The notes beneath the pieces are model-generated. The model saw only the letters and a program-made list of their open reading frames with translations, did no database searches and was not told the DNA's origin. A stretch of 64,000 nucleotides of DNA from assembly GCA_036365145.1 (NCBI GenBank), contig JAEOAD010001365.1, forward strand, positions 6,422,501-6,486,500, given 5' to 3'. The position numbers and the translations under genes were made by a program. This DNA comes from Orientallactaga sibirica. Taxonomy: Eukaryota > Chordata > Mammalia > Rodentia > Dipodidae. Shown here piece after piece: positions 21,416 to 32,597 of this stretch. Position 1 is the stretch's first letter. The number at the start of each line of letters is the position of its first letter.

Positions 21416-22769
21416 TTTGTTTCATTGACATCGTGTTCTCCCTTCCCTCATAGCCAGCTGGTCCGGCCTGCCTATGGGGGAGCGGGTCTCCCCATTTTCA
21501 GTGTCCCCTTCAGAGCCAGGTGTGATGTAGCCTGTGAGCTTGGACATTTGCAGAAATGTCTGCATGCTTCCAGTTTCCGACTTGCAGGCTGCACTCCTTT
21601 AGGACACCTTCAGGATCAGCTCAGCCTGGGACTTCTGTGACCCATGTCCTTGTAGGCACCTATCCTAGAGGGATAGTCAACACCTCCATGGTTCAACCCA
21701 ACATCTTCCCAGTCTGCTCCAGAGTGGCACACCTCGGCCCACATCATACCATTCTTGGCCTCCATGGTTGTCTGAGCCAGGCTTTCCCTCAAGGGCCAGC
21801 TATGGGCATGGTGGGCCCAAACCCTACACCTCGTCCCAGGCTCTACTCGATAGGGTACCTGCTTTGGAGCACCCCAAAAGGCCCTGTGTTCCAGAAGCAG
21901 GAGGCATGGTATCGCAGTGCCCCCGGCACAAAGGGAGCAAGTCCCCACACTCGCTGTCTCTTTTACTTCACTTCACTTGACTTTGTGGTCAACGTTTCTT
22001 CTGCTTTCGTTTCTTAGGCTGTGGCAAGGTGAGGTTCTCTGAGGTCAACTTCCCCACCTGCAAAAGCCAAGTGTGTGCAGTCTTGGATGTTGGAGCCGAG
22101 AGGAAAATGAAGCCCAGGGGGAAAAAATGTTCTTGCCTTTGGCCCTTCCTGCCTTCCTACCCAAGAACAAGAACACAGAGAAACAGCCACCAGGTCAGAT
22201 GTCATCAGCATCATTCCCTCGTGCCTCCCTGGTGCCCGGTTCTACCTGTCCCTCCTGCCTCCCTGGTGCCCTGCTGTACCCGTTTTTCCCATGGAGACAA
22301 AACGAGTGTCCCCGCGATGTCTCATGCACGCATGTCCTATGCTCTGATCACAAGCTCCTCCTCCTCCTACCCTCTCAACCCTCCCCCCATGCTGCTGTCA
22401 CTGTCCCATTTCCTAGTAGTTTCCCCATCAACATTGTCCTGAGACCAATTCTTCCAATATAGAATTTGGTCTGCACAGGGAATGCAAGTGGTCCTGTTTC
22501 TTCATCATTCCGGGTTTGGATACAGGCTAAGCGAGGGTGCTACTGCAGCCTAGTCTCCAGTGCCGTGATGCTGAGAGCTGGTGGAGACGCATGGAATGTG
22601 GTCAGCTCATTGCAGGGCGGGGGACTCTCTTTAGGAGGAATTAAGGCAGTTCTCTTGGTACCCTGCTAAGTTCCTGTGAGAGAAGTTTGACACAGAGAAA
22701 CACTTCTGGTCCTGGAATCTCGCCGGCTTCGTATCTGTCATGTGGTTCCTCCTTCATGGATCTGTGCCT
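21416..22769. other. Single-copy non-coding DNA
   Basis: A 153-codon plus-strand ORF (21556-22017), a 110-codon minus-strand ORF opposite it, and a 137-codon plus-strand ORF (22029-22442) occur. None shows a known domain, and overlapping frames of equal length argue for chance. No repeat is recognised. Relatively GC-rich. Confidence 0.4.
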
Positions 22770-22945
22770 CGCATGAAGTTGTCAGCCATGCTGTGGTGGA
22801 GGAGGAGGCCTTTACCAGAGTCAAGCACAAGCCAGCCATGCTCTCTGGCCTCCGCAACCATGGGCTAAGTAAACCTCTTTCATTTATGCAGTGCGTGCTC
22901 AGCCTGAGGTATTTTGTAATAGCAATTGAGAACACACCACACTAA
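22770..22945 (+). mobile_element. 3' fragment of a URR1-like repeat
   Basis: TCTGGCCTCCGCAACCATGG, GCTAAGTAAACCTCTTTCAT and GGTATTTTGTAATAGCAATT match the 3' region of this family (ATGAGCCAAAATAAACC then ATTTTGTCACAGCAA). Confidence 0.45.
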
Positions 22946-23394
22946 GCTGGGCACCAGTGAGCCCTTCCCTCTGTGGAAAGGAGGTGGGAGAAGCCACGAC
23001 GTACCTGTTTTCCCTGCCACATGTCTGAATCCAGAGAGCTCCAGCCGCCCTCAGACAAGCAATCTCAGGATAACACTGAGTCCCCAAGAAGCAACAAGCC
23101 CATTTGTGAAGTTACCATCCCTACATCCACCAGAGCTGTGCCCAGCCCCCACGAAGAGTCACTTTGGGAAAAAAAGCTGTGCAGCAGGAGAAAACGCGGC
23201 TCATGTGTACACCTGTAGACACGAGGGCAGTTGAAGAGCGGCTCTAAGAACCCAGGTGGACACGATCCAATGGGACACTTCAGAGACACGTTCAAGTGCG
23301 CTCCAGACCTTCTCACAGACAGCTGGCCCTGGGGCAGTGCACACAGCTGAAGGGTGTGGCTCAGATAGAACTGGGACCAGGTCAATTTATTTAT

Positions 23395-23632
23395 TCCATG
23401 ACCATATTTTTTTGGTATTTAAAAAAAAAAAACTTTTATTGTCAATGCCCTTAATTATAGACAATAAACCATGATAATTCCCTCCCCTCCCCCACTTTCC
23501 CCTTCACAAATCCACTCTCCATCATATCCCCTCCTCCTCTCAATTCGTCTCCCTTTTATTTTGATGTCATCCTCTTTTCCTCCTACTATGAGGGTCCTGT
23601 GTAGGTAGTGCCAGGCACTGAGAGGCCACGAC
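23395..23632 (-). mobile_element. L1 LINE 3' UTR fragment, reverse orientation
   Basis: Reads as a T-rich tail, then AATTCCCTCCCCTCCCCCAC, TTTTATTTTGATGTCATCCT and GTGTAGGTAGTGCCAGGCAC. The reverse complement aligns with the L1 3' UTR at 3398-3782. It is 5'-truncated, with no ORF. Confidence 0.7.
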
Positions 23633-23720
23633 CATAATTGATTAATAAATAATTATCGTCCTGATGTGAGAAGGCATTGAATGGGAGGGCTCCAAGTAGT
23701 CGATAAAAATTAAAAATATC

Positions 23721-24010
23721 GGGGCTGGAGAGATGGCTTAGCGGTTCAGGCGCCTGCCTCCTAAGCCTAAGAATGCTGGTTCCAATCTCCTCCAGTTCCG
23801 GTTCCAATCTCCAGGTCCCACGTTTAGCCAGATGCAGTGATGCAAGGGTGCAATGCCGCACTTGACCACAAGGCGGTGCATGCATCTGGATTTCGTTCTC
23901 AGCAGCTGAGACACTGCTGGCGCACCCATTCTCTATCTGTCTTCCTCTCCCTCTCTCTCTCTCTCTGCCTGTCTTTCTCTGTGTCTCTCTCCAAAAAAAT
24001 TAAAATAAAA
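23721..24010 (+). mobile_element. DIP SINE, long subfamily
   Basis: Starts GGGGCTGGAGAGATGGCTTA. It carries the diagnostic extra segment GGTGCAATGCCGCACTTGAC CACAAGG that ordinary DIP copies lack, and ends with a long CT stretch and an AAATAAAATAAAATA tail. Confidence 0.85.
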
Positions 24011-25045
24011 TAAAATAAAATATATTTAAAAAATTAAAACTATCACTAGGAACTTTGGTTACCTGGAGATCAGCAGGGCCATGTTCACAAGTCGGCCTCA
24101 AAGCTCTGGATCCCGTGGGCTCTTCCATGCTGCCCGAGTATTGCTCAACGACTAGAGCCTTGTGTCTTCTGCTATGGTTGCTGAGTAATCCCAGGTAGCC
24201 TTTGAAGGCCACCCTTCCCACAAATCCCATCGCCTCAGGATCCACGCAGCTCGCGTCTTGGTACAGATACGGAGAACCTCAACTATCACCTCTGTTCGTA
24301 ACAAGATCCTTTTTGCATCGGCCAACTTGGCGCAAAATTACTTAGTCCATCTTCCCAGTGATTGATTTCAAAATGTTCATCACGATTTTCTCCTATGGTT
24401 CCATTCGGAACCTCTGTTTCTCGATAGAGTCAGAGATGATGTACGACGGCTCAGTCAGATCTGGATGCCGCGGTGCTCAAGCCATTACCGAATGAGTTCT
24501 CTTTTGAACTTTGCTGAAATGCAGTCTCTTTGTCAATGCATGTGGAGCTGTGCACACATGCACCATGGAAGGAAGCCTGCACTGTGCTGGACTCATAAGA
24601 AATCTTGATCTTGGAATATGCATCATAAGTAGAAACTTGTAGATAATAATGGTAGTAGCTAAAGACCCCAAAGGTGTCGTTGCACAGGGGTCCACATTCA
24701 TTTTTGCAGGTTTATCCTCATATTGGAACTTCATGGCAGTTTTGCCAGAGTTCTCTCAGCTCTGCTGTACAGATAGGGAAATTAAGATACAGAGGACCTG
24801 GAAGGCTTGATTTCAAAGCAAATTTACAATGGGGACAAAATGCCACCGATTCTCCAAAACTGGTACAGAGACTGTGATCACATGCATATTTATAAGATAA
24901 AACACTCACATACAATCCATCCTCCATGCTCAATTACAGTGCATTTGTTATAATAATACTTTTACAAATACATACACATGTCTGATGACTTGCTTTACAT
25001 AGTGTTGTAGTGAACTTTCTTATATATAAAATATTGGGTTTTTTA
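24011..25045. other. Non-coding DNA with an unexplained CpG-bearing segment
   Basis: 24040-24480 has many CpG dinucleotides for its base composition. Its reverse strand has an 81-codon ORF (24000-24245) with no recognised domain. It matches no repeat I know. 24700-24800 has a reversed MIR-like phrase (ACAGATAGGGAAATTAAGAT). Confidence 0.4.
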
Positions 25046-25185
25046 GCTTGGTGTGATGGTGCACGCCTTTAATCCCAGCACTTGGGAGGCACAGGTAGAA
25101 GGATTGCCATGAGTTCAAGGCTACCCTGAGACTAATTCTAGGTCACCCTAGACTAGAGTGAAACCCTACCTCAAAAAAAAACAAA
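25046..25185 (+). mobile_element. B1 SINE
   Basis: GGTGCACGCCTTTAATCCCA, GAGTTCAAGGCTACCCTGAG and GTGAAACCCTACCTCAAAAA, with a small internal deletion (ACATAGTGA missing). Confidence 0.9.
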
Positions 25186-25204
25186 TATATTTAATTTTTT
25201 TAAA

Positions 25205-25418
25205 GAAGTCTCTTTTTTTTTTTTTTTCATTTATTTGCAAGCAGCGAGAAAGAGAAAAGAGAGACAGACACAGAGAGAATGGGCATGCCAGGGCCTTCAT
25301 CCACTGCAAATGAACTCCATTTTGTGCACCTGGCTTTATAAGGAGACTGGGGAATTGAACCCAGGTCATTAGGCTTTGCAGACAAGCACCTTAACTGCTA
25401 AGCCATCTCTTCAGCCCT
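25205..25418 (-). mobile_element. DIP-type SINE, reverse orientation, with internal deletion
   Basis: T-run, GA stretch, CCACTGCAAATGAACTCCAT body joined directly to TTTGTGCACCTGGCTTTATA (the GATGCATGTGCCAC piece is deleted), and head GCCATCTCTTCAGCCC. Confidence 0.85.
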
Positions 25419-27669
25419 ACATAATCTTATTTGCACATCCCTCCCACTGAGTTGTTGCCTACAAAGATCCCAGGAGGCTGATGTGGAAGTAAGGACTGAA
25501 AAGAAACAAGATGCCCGCCCCGTGGGTAGGTGATTGGAGAAGACATGGTGTACCTGACCCGGAAGTGACTTTAAGTGAAAGATCATCTGGGGTGATATGT
25601 AGCTTGGTTCTCAAACAGAAAGCTGTCATTATTTGAAACACTTGTACATACTTGACATATTTCTCAGTCCAGCCAAGCTGGGTCACAAAGTTTCAAGCTT
25701 TAATTCCTACCCACCCACACAAATCCCCTCGTGTGGATACAAACACCGCTGTTGAGGTCTGATGCCCTATGGTCAGAGAATATAAGCCAGGCCTTCAGAA
25801 CAAGCCCCGGTAATGACAGCACCACTGATACTCACGATGCGTCCAGTAGATGGACAGAGGAAGACGGCGCTGAGGGCCCTGCACAGATACGCTGCAAGTT
25901 CTGAGAGAATCAAACCTTTAAATGGAAGCGGAGAAGACAGCGCTGCCCCCCACTAGCTCACAATCCTTCATCACCCAGTGCAGGGAGACCAAGAGACAGC
26001 CCTGTTGACTGCACTGTCTTGGTCACTGCAGATGACGTTGGTGATTCCCAGCTCTCCAGGCTGCCAGGAAGACCTAGTAACATGGGTCAATGTCGAAGAA
26101 CTCAAAAGAGCTTTACAGCCCAGTTGAGTCCCGCAGTCTTGAGTATGAGAGGCCAAGAACGCACTCCGGTCAGTTCCCTCGAAGAGGCCAACGAAGACGG
26201 TACATCTCCCAGGTTTGGTCTCGGTGAGAAGATCCCCATGTGAGACATGGCCTTTGGACGACCTTTAAGGCTCAGGGCCCTTGGTCCTGCATCTTCACTT
26301 CATTTTGAACATCTTCCTCCTCCCTGGCAGTGGACAGGGTCATGTCTGGCAATGAACGTGGAGTCCAACTACCACTTCCCTTCGTCCCGAGTTTGCTAAG
26401 CGGCTTACTGCTCTCTATCTGACCTTGACCATGGGCTTGCTCTCTCCATTCCTCAGCCTCCGCACCTCGAAAGGGAAGTCATACTAGCAGCTATGCTGGC
26501 GGAACGTGCTACACATCCAGTGACATGATGTGGCACTTTCGCAAATGATAAGAAAGCGCACGGGTGCCAGCTGATGTCGCCATCGTCCCTGCTGTTCTGG
26601 TCACTGTGGTCAAGCTGGGTGGGGGAGGAGCCTTGGAAAAGCACTGATTTCGGCTGCTTCCATGACTTGACATATATGCCATGACATGGAAGTAGAGGAA
26701 GACTATTTGGGACAAGAAAGGGGACATGGAGAGGGGAAGGGGGGCAGGAAAGGGCATTGCGAGCAGATAAAGTACATGGTATACTTTCACAGACATGCCA
26801 TTAGGAGACCCGTCCCTTTGTGCAATCAACAGAAACTCATTTTTTTTTTTTTATTTTAAAAAGACTGATTTAACAAGTGCTCCAAGGACTAGCCCCGGGT
26901 GGCTTACTGTTGAAAGGATTGTCTCTACCTCAGGCAGGGTCCCCTGAATGGGACTCTGGGAATTCCAAAGACCGTCAGAGTTGAGAGGAACGAGTTGTTG
27001 ACAGTTGTATGACGCAGCAAACAGGGGCTGGGATTTGCTGTGCATGGGGGGGGGGATCCTTTTCTGGAAGGAAATCCCCAGATTGCAGGGCTGGAGGGGT
27101 CCACACAGCCCTTCGAGGTTGTTACATAGCCATCAGGGATCCCAGGAACCCCAGCGGGAGGAACAGAAGCACGTGATCATCATTTACTCTCTCCCTCCAA
27201 GCACCCAGCGTGCCACCCTCAGGCCACAAAGGTCAACTCTCTAGTCTCCAAAAGCCTCGGGAGCTTTACACAACATTTCCCCATCTCCTCAGTGCAGAAT
27301 TCTCCCTGCGCCTACCTCTCCCCATCCTTCAGTGCTTGGTATAGCCACCTTGGCCTCAGGAGGCCCTTCCAGATGCTTCCAAACCCACCCCAGCAAGCTC
27401 TGTGTCCTTCAAACAGCTGCCTGAACAGGCTGCCAACCCCATAGGAACACGGGCCCTGGCATTCATGGGGAGGGAGTTCATGTGCTTTCATGCTTTTCTT
27501 AATACTGATGCTACCCACCACAGCACAGGGCAGCAATCACACATGGCCACTGAGTATTGTGCCATGAACAAGGGACACTGTGGCCAGAGTGGCCTGCTTA
27601 AGCCCAGGCCAGGGGCAGACAGCTGGTCAATGCAGGCTCCTAAGAACAGGTCAGTGTAAAGACGGATGC
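25419..27669. other. Single-copy non-coding DNA
   Basis: 2.2 kb without recognised repeats other than a T-run at about 26841. ORFs are all below 110 codons and have no domain match. 25840-26250 has a moderate density of CpG. No evidence for a gene. Confidence 0.4.
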
Positions 27670-27932
27670 GCAGGCTAGAGAGATGGCTTAGTGGTTTAGG
27701 CGCCTGCCTGCTAAGCCTAAGATCGCCGGTTCCAATCTCCAGGTCCCACGTTTAGCCAGATGCAAAGTGACGCAAGGGCGCAATGCCGCACTTGCCCACA
27801 AGGGGGCGCATGCATCTGGAGTTTGTTCACAGCAACTGAGAGGCTGCTGGTGCACCCATTCTCTGTCTCCCTCTCTCTGTCTCTCTCCAAAAAAAAAAAA
27901 AAAAGAAAGAAAGAAAGAAAAGAAAAAGAAGG
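27670..27932 (+). mobile_element. DIP SINE, long subfamily
   Basis: It carries the same additional GACGCAAGGGCGCAATGCCG CACTTGCCCACAAGG segment as the copy at 23721. It ends in a pure A-run grading into (GAAA)n. The 151- and 138-codon minus-strand ORFs here are translations of SINE sequence. Confidence 0.88.
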
Positions 27933-28794
27933 AAACCCATCTTGGGACGTGGGAGAGGTCAAGCTCAAAGGGCAATGAAACTTCATCCGCTGGGAGGAAA
28001 GAAGTGTGTGGTGAGCCCTTCCTGGTCCTGCAGCATTGCAGCACCTGAACTCCCCAGTCTCCCTCCACATCCGGATGATGGGTGCCAGGTAAGCCCGCCA
28101 CCACTCCTCCACTCTCTTCTCTGTACCTCTCACTTTGAGGCCATCAACATTTCCCATCACTGCCACGCGCAAAGTAAGTACATCATACGTTAATTTGTAT
28201 TGTCACTGCACAGTAGAGCACTGGTAAAGAACACATTCATTTTTAATCCACTATGAATAATATATAAATATGTATACAGTGCGGAGGGTCAAGAGGGGTA
28301 AGGAGAAAGCAAGTCGTACGTTGTTTATAGTGAAAGTGGGGGAACAAGAGATTTTTCTTACTTGCTACGATGGAAATAGCTGTTCTTTCCTTGCACCTAG
28401 AGGGAAAGGAAAATGCCTGCCCTTGGGGGCCATCCATTAGCTACAGCACAGGGCAGCGGCTTCCTGAAGAGACAGATCTGTAGTTTGGGGCTCCCACACC
28501 TCCAAGCTGATGGCTTCTACCCCATGTGGGGCAGAAGATGAGCGAGTGGGCAGCAGGTAGGTAGCCAGCTCTTGGCAGTCAGTCCTGGAGCGGTAAGAAT
28601 ATTTGTGGGGTGAGAACCTTCTGGACCACACTCCCCAGAACATGTGCATGAGAATTGCCTCAACTGTCCTCACCCAGCCAGCAGGGGTGGGTCAGGATGG
28701 TTTCTACTTTCACAGATATGAAAACATGGACCCCGGAGGTGCACGTAACTAGTTGCTGGTCACATTGACACTAAATATATGCCCATTTCTTGGT
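27933..28794. other. Single-copy non-coding DNA
   Basis: No recognised repeat or exon. Moderate AT content between 28190 and 28300. Confidence 0.4.
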
Positions 28795-29297
28795 GCAGTC
28801 AGCTTCTCGTTGCTGGTGCAAAGCACACAACCGAGCTGGGTGTGGTGGCGCACGCCTTTCATCCCAGCACTCGAGAGGCAGAGGTAGGAGGATCGCCATG
28901 AGTTCGAAGCCACCCTGAGACTACATAGTGAATTCCAGGTCAGCCTGAGCTGGAGTGAGACCCTACCTTGAAACAACAACAACAACAACATCAAAAGCAC
29001 CCAACCAAAAGCAGCTTATGGAGGAAAGGGTTTATTTGGGCTTACAGACTCAAGGGGAAGCTCCATGATGGCAGGAGGAAATGTGACATGAGCAGAGGCT
29101 GGACATCACCTCTGGTTCAATATCAGATGGACAACAGCAGCAGGAGAGTGTGCCAAACACTGGCAAGGGGAATCTGCCTATAACATCCATAAGCCCATCC
29201 CAAACAACACCCATCCAACAAGGCTCCAAATTGCCATGAGCTAGGGATCAAGCATTCAAACACTTAACGTTTGTGGGGGTGCCTGAATCAAACCACT
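28795..29297 (-). mobile_element. URR1-like DNA-transposon-like repeat, split by a B1
   Basis: Reverse complement of this interval aligns with the element at 31097-31432 (for example GTGTTTGGCACACTCTCCTG and CATCATGGAGCTTCCCCTTG both ways). The B1 at 28833-28992 sits inside it. No coding capacity. Confidence 0.6.
28833..28992 (+). mobile_element. B1 SINE nested in the URR1-like repeat
   Basis: Canonical B1 with (CAA)n tail, flanked by AAAGCACACAACC and AAAGCACCCAACC, the duplicated target within the host repeat. Confidence 0.92.
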
Positions 29298-29752
29298 CCA
29301 TGTCCCTATTCACTCCTGACCCTGACTGCCTTCAAACCCTGTACCAGAGGATTCTGTAGAGTGGAAATGCCCTTCAGTCAGAAGCAAAGGTGGTCCAGGA
29401 AGTGGTCCATGAATGCACCTGAAAGGACATGTACCGTGCCTATGTCTGATGTCAGACAGCACACCTGTGAGAACAGGTGCCTCGGTTTTGTCCTCCAGAA
29501 GACCACCCAAGTCTGTTGAGGAGAATGTTTGACATCTTTCCTGGGATCAAGAAAGACGAAGACTCCTCAGTGTGATGGTTAATTGTCATTTCCAACTGGA
29601 TTGGCCTGGGAGACACCTAGGAGATTAGTGAGGCCCATCTCCAGGTGTGTCTGCAGGGGGACTTCCAGAGATAATTAGAACACGAAGCCTCTAATCCAGT
29701 CAGTTGTTGAATCCATTCGTGAGTCCATCAGATGAATAGAAAATGGGGAGGT

Positions 29753-29943
29753 TGGGCTGGAGAGATGACTTAGTGGTAAAGGTGCTTGCCTATGAAGCCT
29801 AAGGACCCAGATTTGATTCCCCAGTACCCACATACTCCAGATGCACAAGGTGGAGCATGCATCTGGAGTTTGTTTGCTAGAGGTCCTGACATGCTCATTC
29901 ATTCTCTCCCCCCTTTCTCTCTCAAATAAATAAATAAATAATA
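29753..29943 (+). mobile_element. DIP-type SINE (first of a nested pair)
   Basis: GGGCTGGAGAGATGACTTAG head, GATTCCCCAGTACCCACATA core, AAATAAATAAATAA tail. Confidence 0.88.
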
Positions 29944-30161
29944 AGGACTGGAGAGATGGCTGAGCAGTTGATTCCCCAGTACCCACGTAAGCCAGATGCA
30001 TAAGGTGGCACATGCATCTGGAGTTCGTTTGCAGTGGCTGGAGTCCCTGGTGTGCCCATTCTCTCTCTCTCTCTCTCTCTGCCTCTTTCTATCTCTCTCA
30101 TATAAATAAATAAATACATATCATCTTTTAAAAAATAAAATATTTTAAATTTAAAAAAAAA
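29944..30161 (+). mobile_element. DIP-type SINE inserted in the tail of the previous copy
   Basis: GGACTGGAGAGATGGCTGAG head, then a deletion of the A/B box interval straight to GATTCCCCAGTACCCACGTA, then the CT stretch and long A/T tail. The outer target duplication AGAAAATGGGGAG encloses both elements. Confidence 0.85.
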
Positions 30162-30568
30162 AGAAAATGGGGAGCTGATGGAAGTGTGGAGAGTAGGGCC
30201 TGCTTGAGGAAGTAAGTCACTGGAGCCATCTCCTTGAGGCTCGTTCTTGTCCTGCCCCTCCCTGCTACTCTCCTCTGCTTCCTGACCATCGAGGGTTGAA
30301 CAGCTGTGCTTGGTGATTCCACCTCCTCCAGGGTGGACAAGAGCTGTACATGAACGTCCATCACTCTCCCTGGGAGTTGTTCTCTCAAGTACTGCGGTCT
30401 GTGGAAAAGGACCTAACACACTGAGTGGCCAGAAGCAGCTGGTTCCAAGATGACCTCCACCATGGACACTAAAGTCTGAGGTTGTTCACGTCCCTCATAC
30501 AAGGAGGCTATTAGTATATCACCTGCTCACTTGCTGCCTCATACTTTATTCTTACTTTTTGGCTTTTA

Positions 30569-30945
30569 AAAAATATTTTCAGAAGCCAGGCGTGGGGGCG
30601 CACTCCTTTAATCCCAGCAATCGGGAGGCAGAGATAGGAGGATCACCGTGAGTTCAAGGCTACCCTGAGATGACATAGTGAATTCCAGGTTAGCCTGGGC
30701 TAGAGCGAGACCCTATCTCAAAAAACACACACAAAAATATTTTCATTTATTTATGTGACAGAGAGAGAGAGTGAGAGAGAAAGAGAGAGAGAACATGGAT
30801 GTAACAGGGCCCCTTAACCCTGAAAATCAGCCCCGGATTTGTGCCCAACATTGTGTTTCTGGCTTTATGTGGGTACTGGAGAATTGAAACCTGGCTGGAA
30901 GGATTTGCAAGCAAGGGCCTTTAACTGCTGAACCATCTCCTCAGC
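30569..30945 (-). mobile_element. DIP-type SINE split by a B1
   Basis: DIP tail/GA stretch lies at 30735-30800 and the reversed head ends AACCATCTCCTCAGCA. A plus-strand B1 (30583-30734) sits in its T/A tail, flanked by AAAATATTTTCA on both sides. Confidence 0.82.
30583..30734 (+). mobile_element. B1 SINE nested in a DIP tail
   Basis: GAAGCCAGGCGTGGGGGCGC start and GAGACCCTATCTCAAAAAAC end, with duplicated AAAATATTTTCA flanks. Confidence 0.92.
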
Positions 30946-30974
30946 AAAATTGCTGTTTGAATTGCTAACTTGAG

Positions 30975-31516
30975 GGTTTTAAAAAAAATATTTTTATTTA
31001 TTTACTTAAGAAAGAGTGTGTGGGCATTCCAGGACCTCCTGCCACTGCAAACAAAATCCAGACATATGTGACACTTTGTGTATTGTCCGTATGTGGTATG
31101 CTGGTTTGAATCAGGTGTCCCCCATAAACCTAGGTCATATGAATGCTAGTCTCCTACCTGATTGGAAATTAACGCCTCCTGGAGGCAGTGTATTGTTGGG
31201 GGCGGGCTTATGGGTGTTATAGCCAGTTTCCTCATGCCAGTGTTTGGCACACTCTCCTGTTGCTATTGTCCACCTGACGTTGGCCAGGGGGTGATGTCCA
31301 CCCTGCTCATGCCTTTGTTTCCCTGCCATCATGGAGCTTCCCCTCGAGTCTGTAAGACAAAATAAACCTCTTTTTTTCTCACAAGCTGCTCTTGACTGGG
31401 TGATTTCTACCAGCAATGTTAACCTGACTACAACATGTGGGTACTGGGGAATTGAACCCCAGTCATAAGGCTTTACAAGCAAGCTCCTTTTACAGCTGAG
31501 CCATCTCTCCAGCCCC
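30975..31516 (-). mobile_element. DIP-type SINE interrupted by a DNA-transposon-like element
   Basis: Tail and body are at 30980-31096 (CCACTGCAAACAAAATCCAG), and the head part resumes at 31433 (ATGTGGGTACTGGGGAATTG) and ends GAGCCATCTCTCCAGCCCC. The two halves rebuild one DIP once the 336-bp insert is removed. Confidence 0.85.
31097..31432 (+). mobile_element. URR1-like (hAT-type?) element inserted inside a DIP SINE
   Basis: It starts TATGCTGGTTTGAATCAGGT and ends ATGTTAACCTGACTACA. The end and start show weak inverted similarity, and the flanks GTATGTGG and ACATGTGG give an imperfect 8-bp duplication, the length typical of hAT transposons. It has no ORF and must be non-autonomous. Confidence 0.6.
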
Positions 31517-31519
31517 TTA

Positions 31520-31626
31520 TTTTTGGTATTTTGAGTCAGGGTCTCATAGTCCAGCCCAGGCTGGACGCAGACTTACGACAATCCTCCTGCTTCGGGCTCC
31601 CGGGATTATAGTACCATGCCTGGCCT
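31520..31626 (-). mobile_element. Diverged B1 fragment, reverse orientation
   Basis: AGTCAGGGTCTCATAGTCCA, CAATCCTCCTGCTTCGGGCT and GGGATTATAGTACCATGCCT are reversed B1 blocks. Confidence 0.65.
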
Positions 31627-31944
31627 TCCATATACTTTGCAGCATGTCTAGATTCTTAAAATACCAAATGTGATCTAAGTACCATGTAAATGGTTGTTTT
31701 ACTGCATTGTTTAGGGAATACTGATTAAAGAAAAACGCCAGTACACGATCAGTACAGACACAGCCATCAAAGCCTCACGATGAGTATACAGCCGAGACTC
31801 CAGCGCAGCGCAACACTGGAGAGAGGCGACCCGGGAAAGGCTGGAAGTCACAATCAGATGTGCGTTCACATCACTTCATCCAGGGTTTCAGTGTGGTGCT
31901 CAGCATGTGGGGAATACAAGGTTTTTGCTTTTTGTTTTCAGACG

Positions 31945-32597
31945 TGTCTGTGTGTGTGTGTGTGTGTGGTATGTGTGTGTGCGTTACATGTGCTGTGGTG
32001 TAGGCAGGGGATGTAAGCACATGTGTGTGCAGTGGCCAAAGGCCAGAGTTGGGTATCTTCCTATGTGCTTCCTCTGCATTGTCTTCTGAAGGTGGAGTCT
32101 CTCACTGGACCTGGAGCTGCTGGTTTTAGTCAGACTGGTTGACCAGTGATCACCAGCAATTTTTTTTTTTTTTTTAAGGAGAAATCAGCTGAACATAGGA
32201 ACTGATATCTGATTTTTTAATATATTTTATTTATTTATTTATTTATTTATTTGAGAGAGAAAGAGTCAGGGGAAGGGGGAGAATGGGTGTGCCAGGGCCT
32301 CCAGCCACTGCAAACGAACTCCAGATGCACGTGCCTCCTTGTGCATCTGGCTTACGTGGGTCTTGGAGAGTTGAACGGGGATCCTTTGGCTTTGCAGACA
32401 AGTGCCTTAACCGCTAAGCCATCTCTCCAGCCCTCAGCAGCAATTTTCCACTGTCTGCTCACCACAGAACTAGGGTTACAGGTGTGCATGGCCACGCCTA
32501 GTGTTGATGCAGGTGCTGGGAATAGAGCTCAGGGACTCTGGGGGCCTTATTCTTTCACGGCAAGAGCTTTTACTGGCTGAGAATCTCCCCAGCTCTG
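31945..32597 (-). mobile_element. B3-like long SINE with (TG)n, split by a DIP SINE
   Basis: TG-rich end (31945-31985), body GGAGTCTCTCACTGGACCTG, interruption at 32200-32434, then GGTTACAGGTGTGCATGGCC and the reversed head GAGAATCTCCCCAGCTC. Confidence 0.5.
32200..32434 (-). mobile_element. DIP-type SINE nested in the B3-like repeat
   Basis: (TTTA)n tail, GA stretch, CCACTGCAAACGAACTCCAG body, and reversed head GCTAAGCCATCTCTCCAGCC. The sequence CAGCAATTTT occurs on both sides of the region. Confidence 0.88.

Larger units (their letters stand above)
29572..30420 (+). mobile_element. DNA-transposon-like repeat beginning TGTGATGGTTAATTGTCA, split by two DIP SINEs
   Basis: Its start CAGTGTGATGGTTAATTGTC and an internal GGGCCTGCTTGAGGAAGTAA resemble mammalian hAT/MER-type non-autonomous elements. 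It is interrupted between 29737 and 30175 by two DIP copies, and the host sequence AGAAAATGGGGAG is duplicated around the pair. Confidence 0.5.

Noticed and set aside
21556..22442. 153- and 137-codon plus-strand ORFs as possible exons
   Set aside because: No domain, no consistent splice sites, and comparable ORFs on the opposite strand in a GC-rich stretch.
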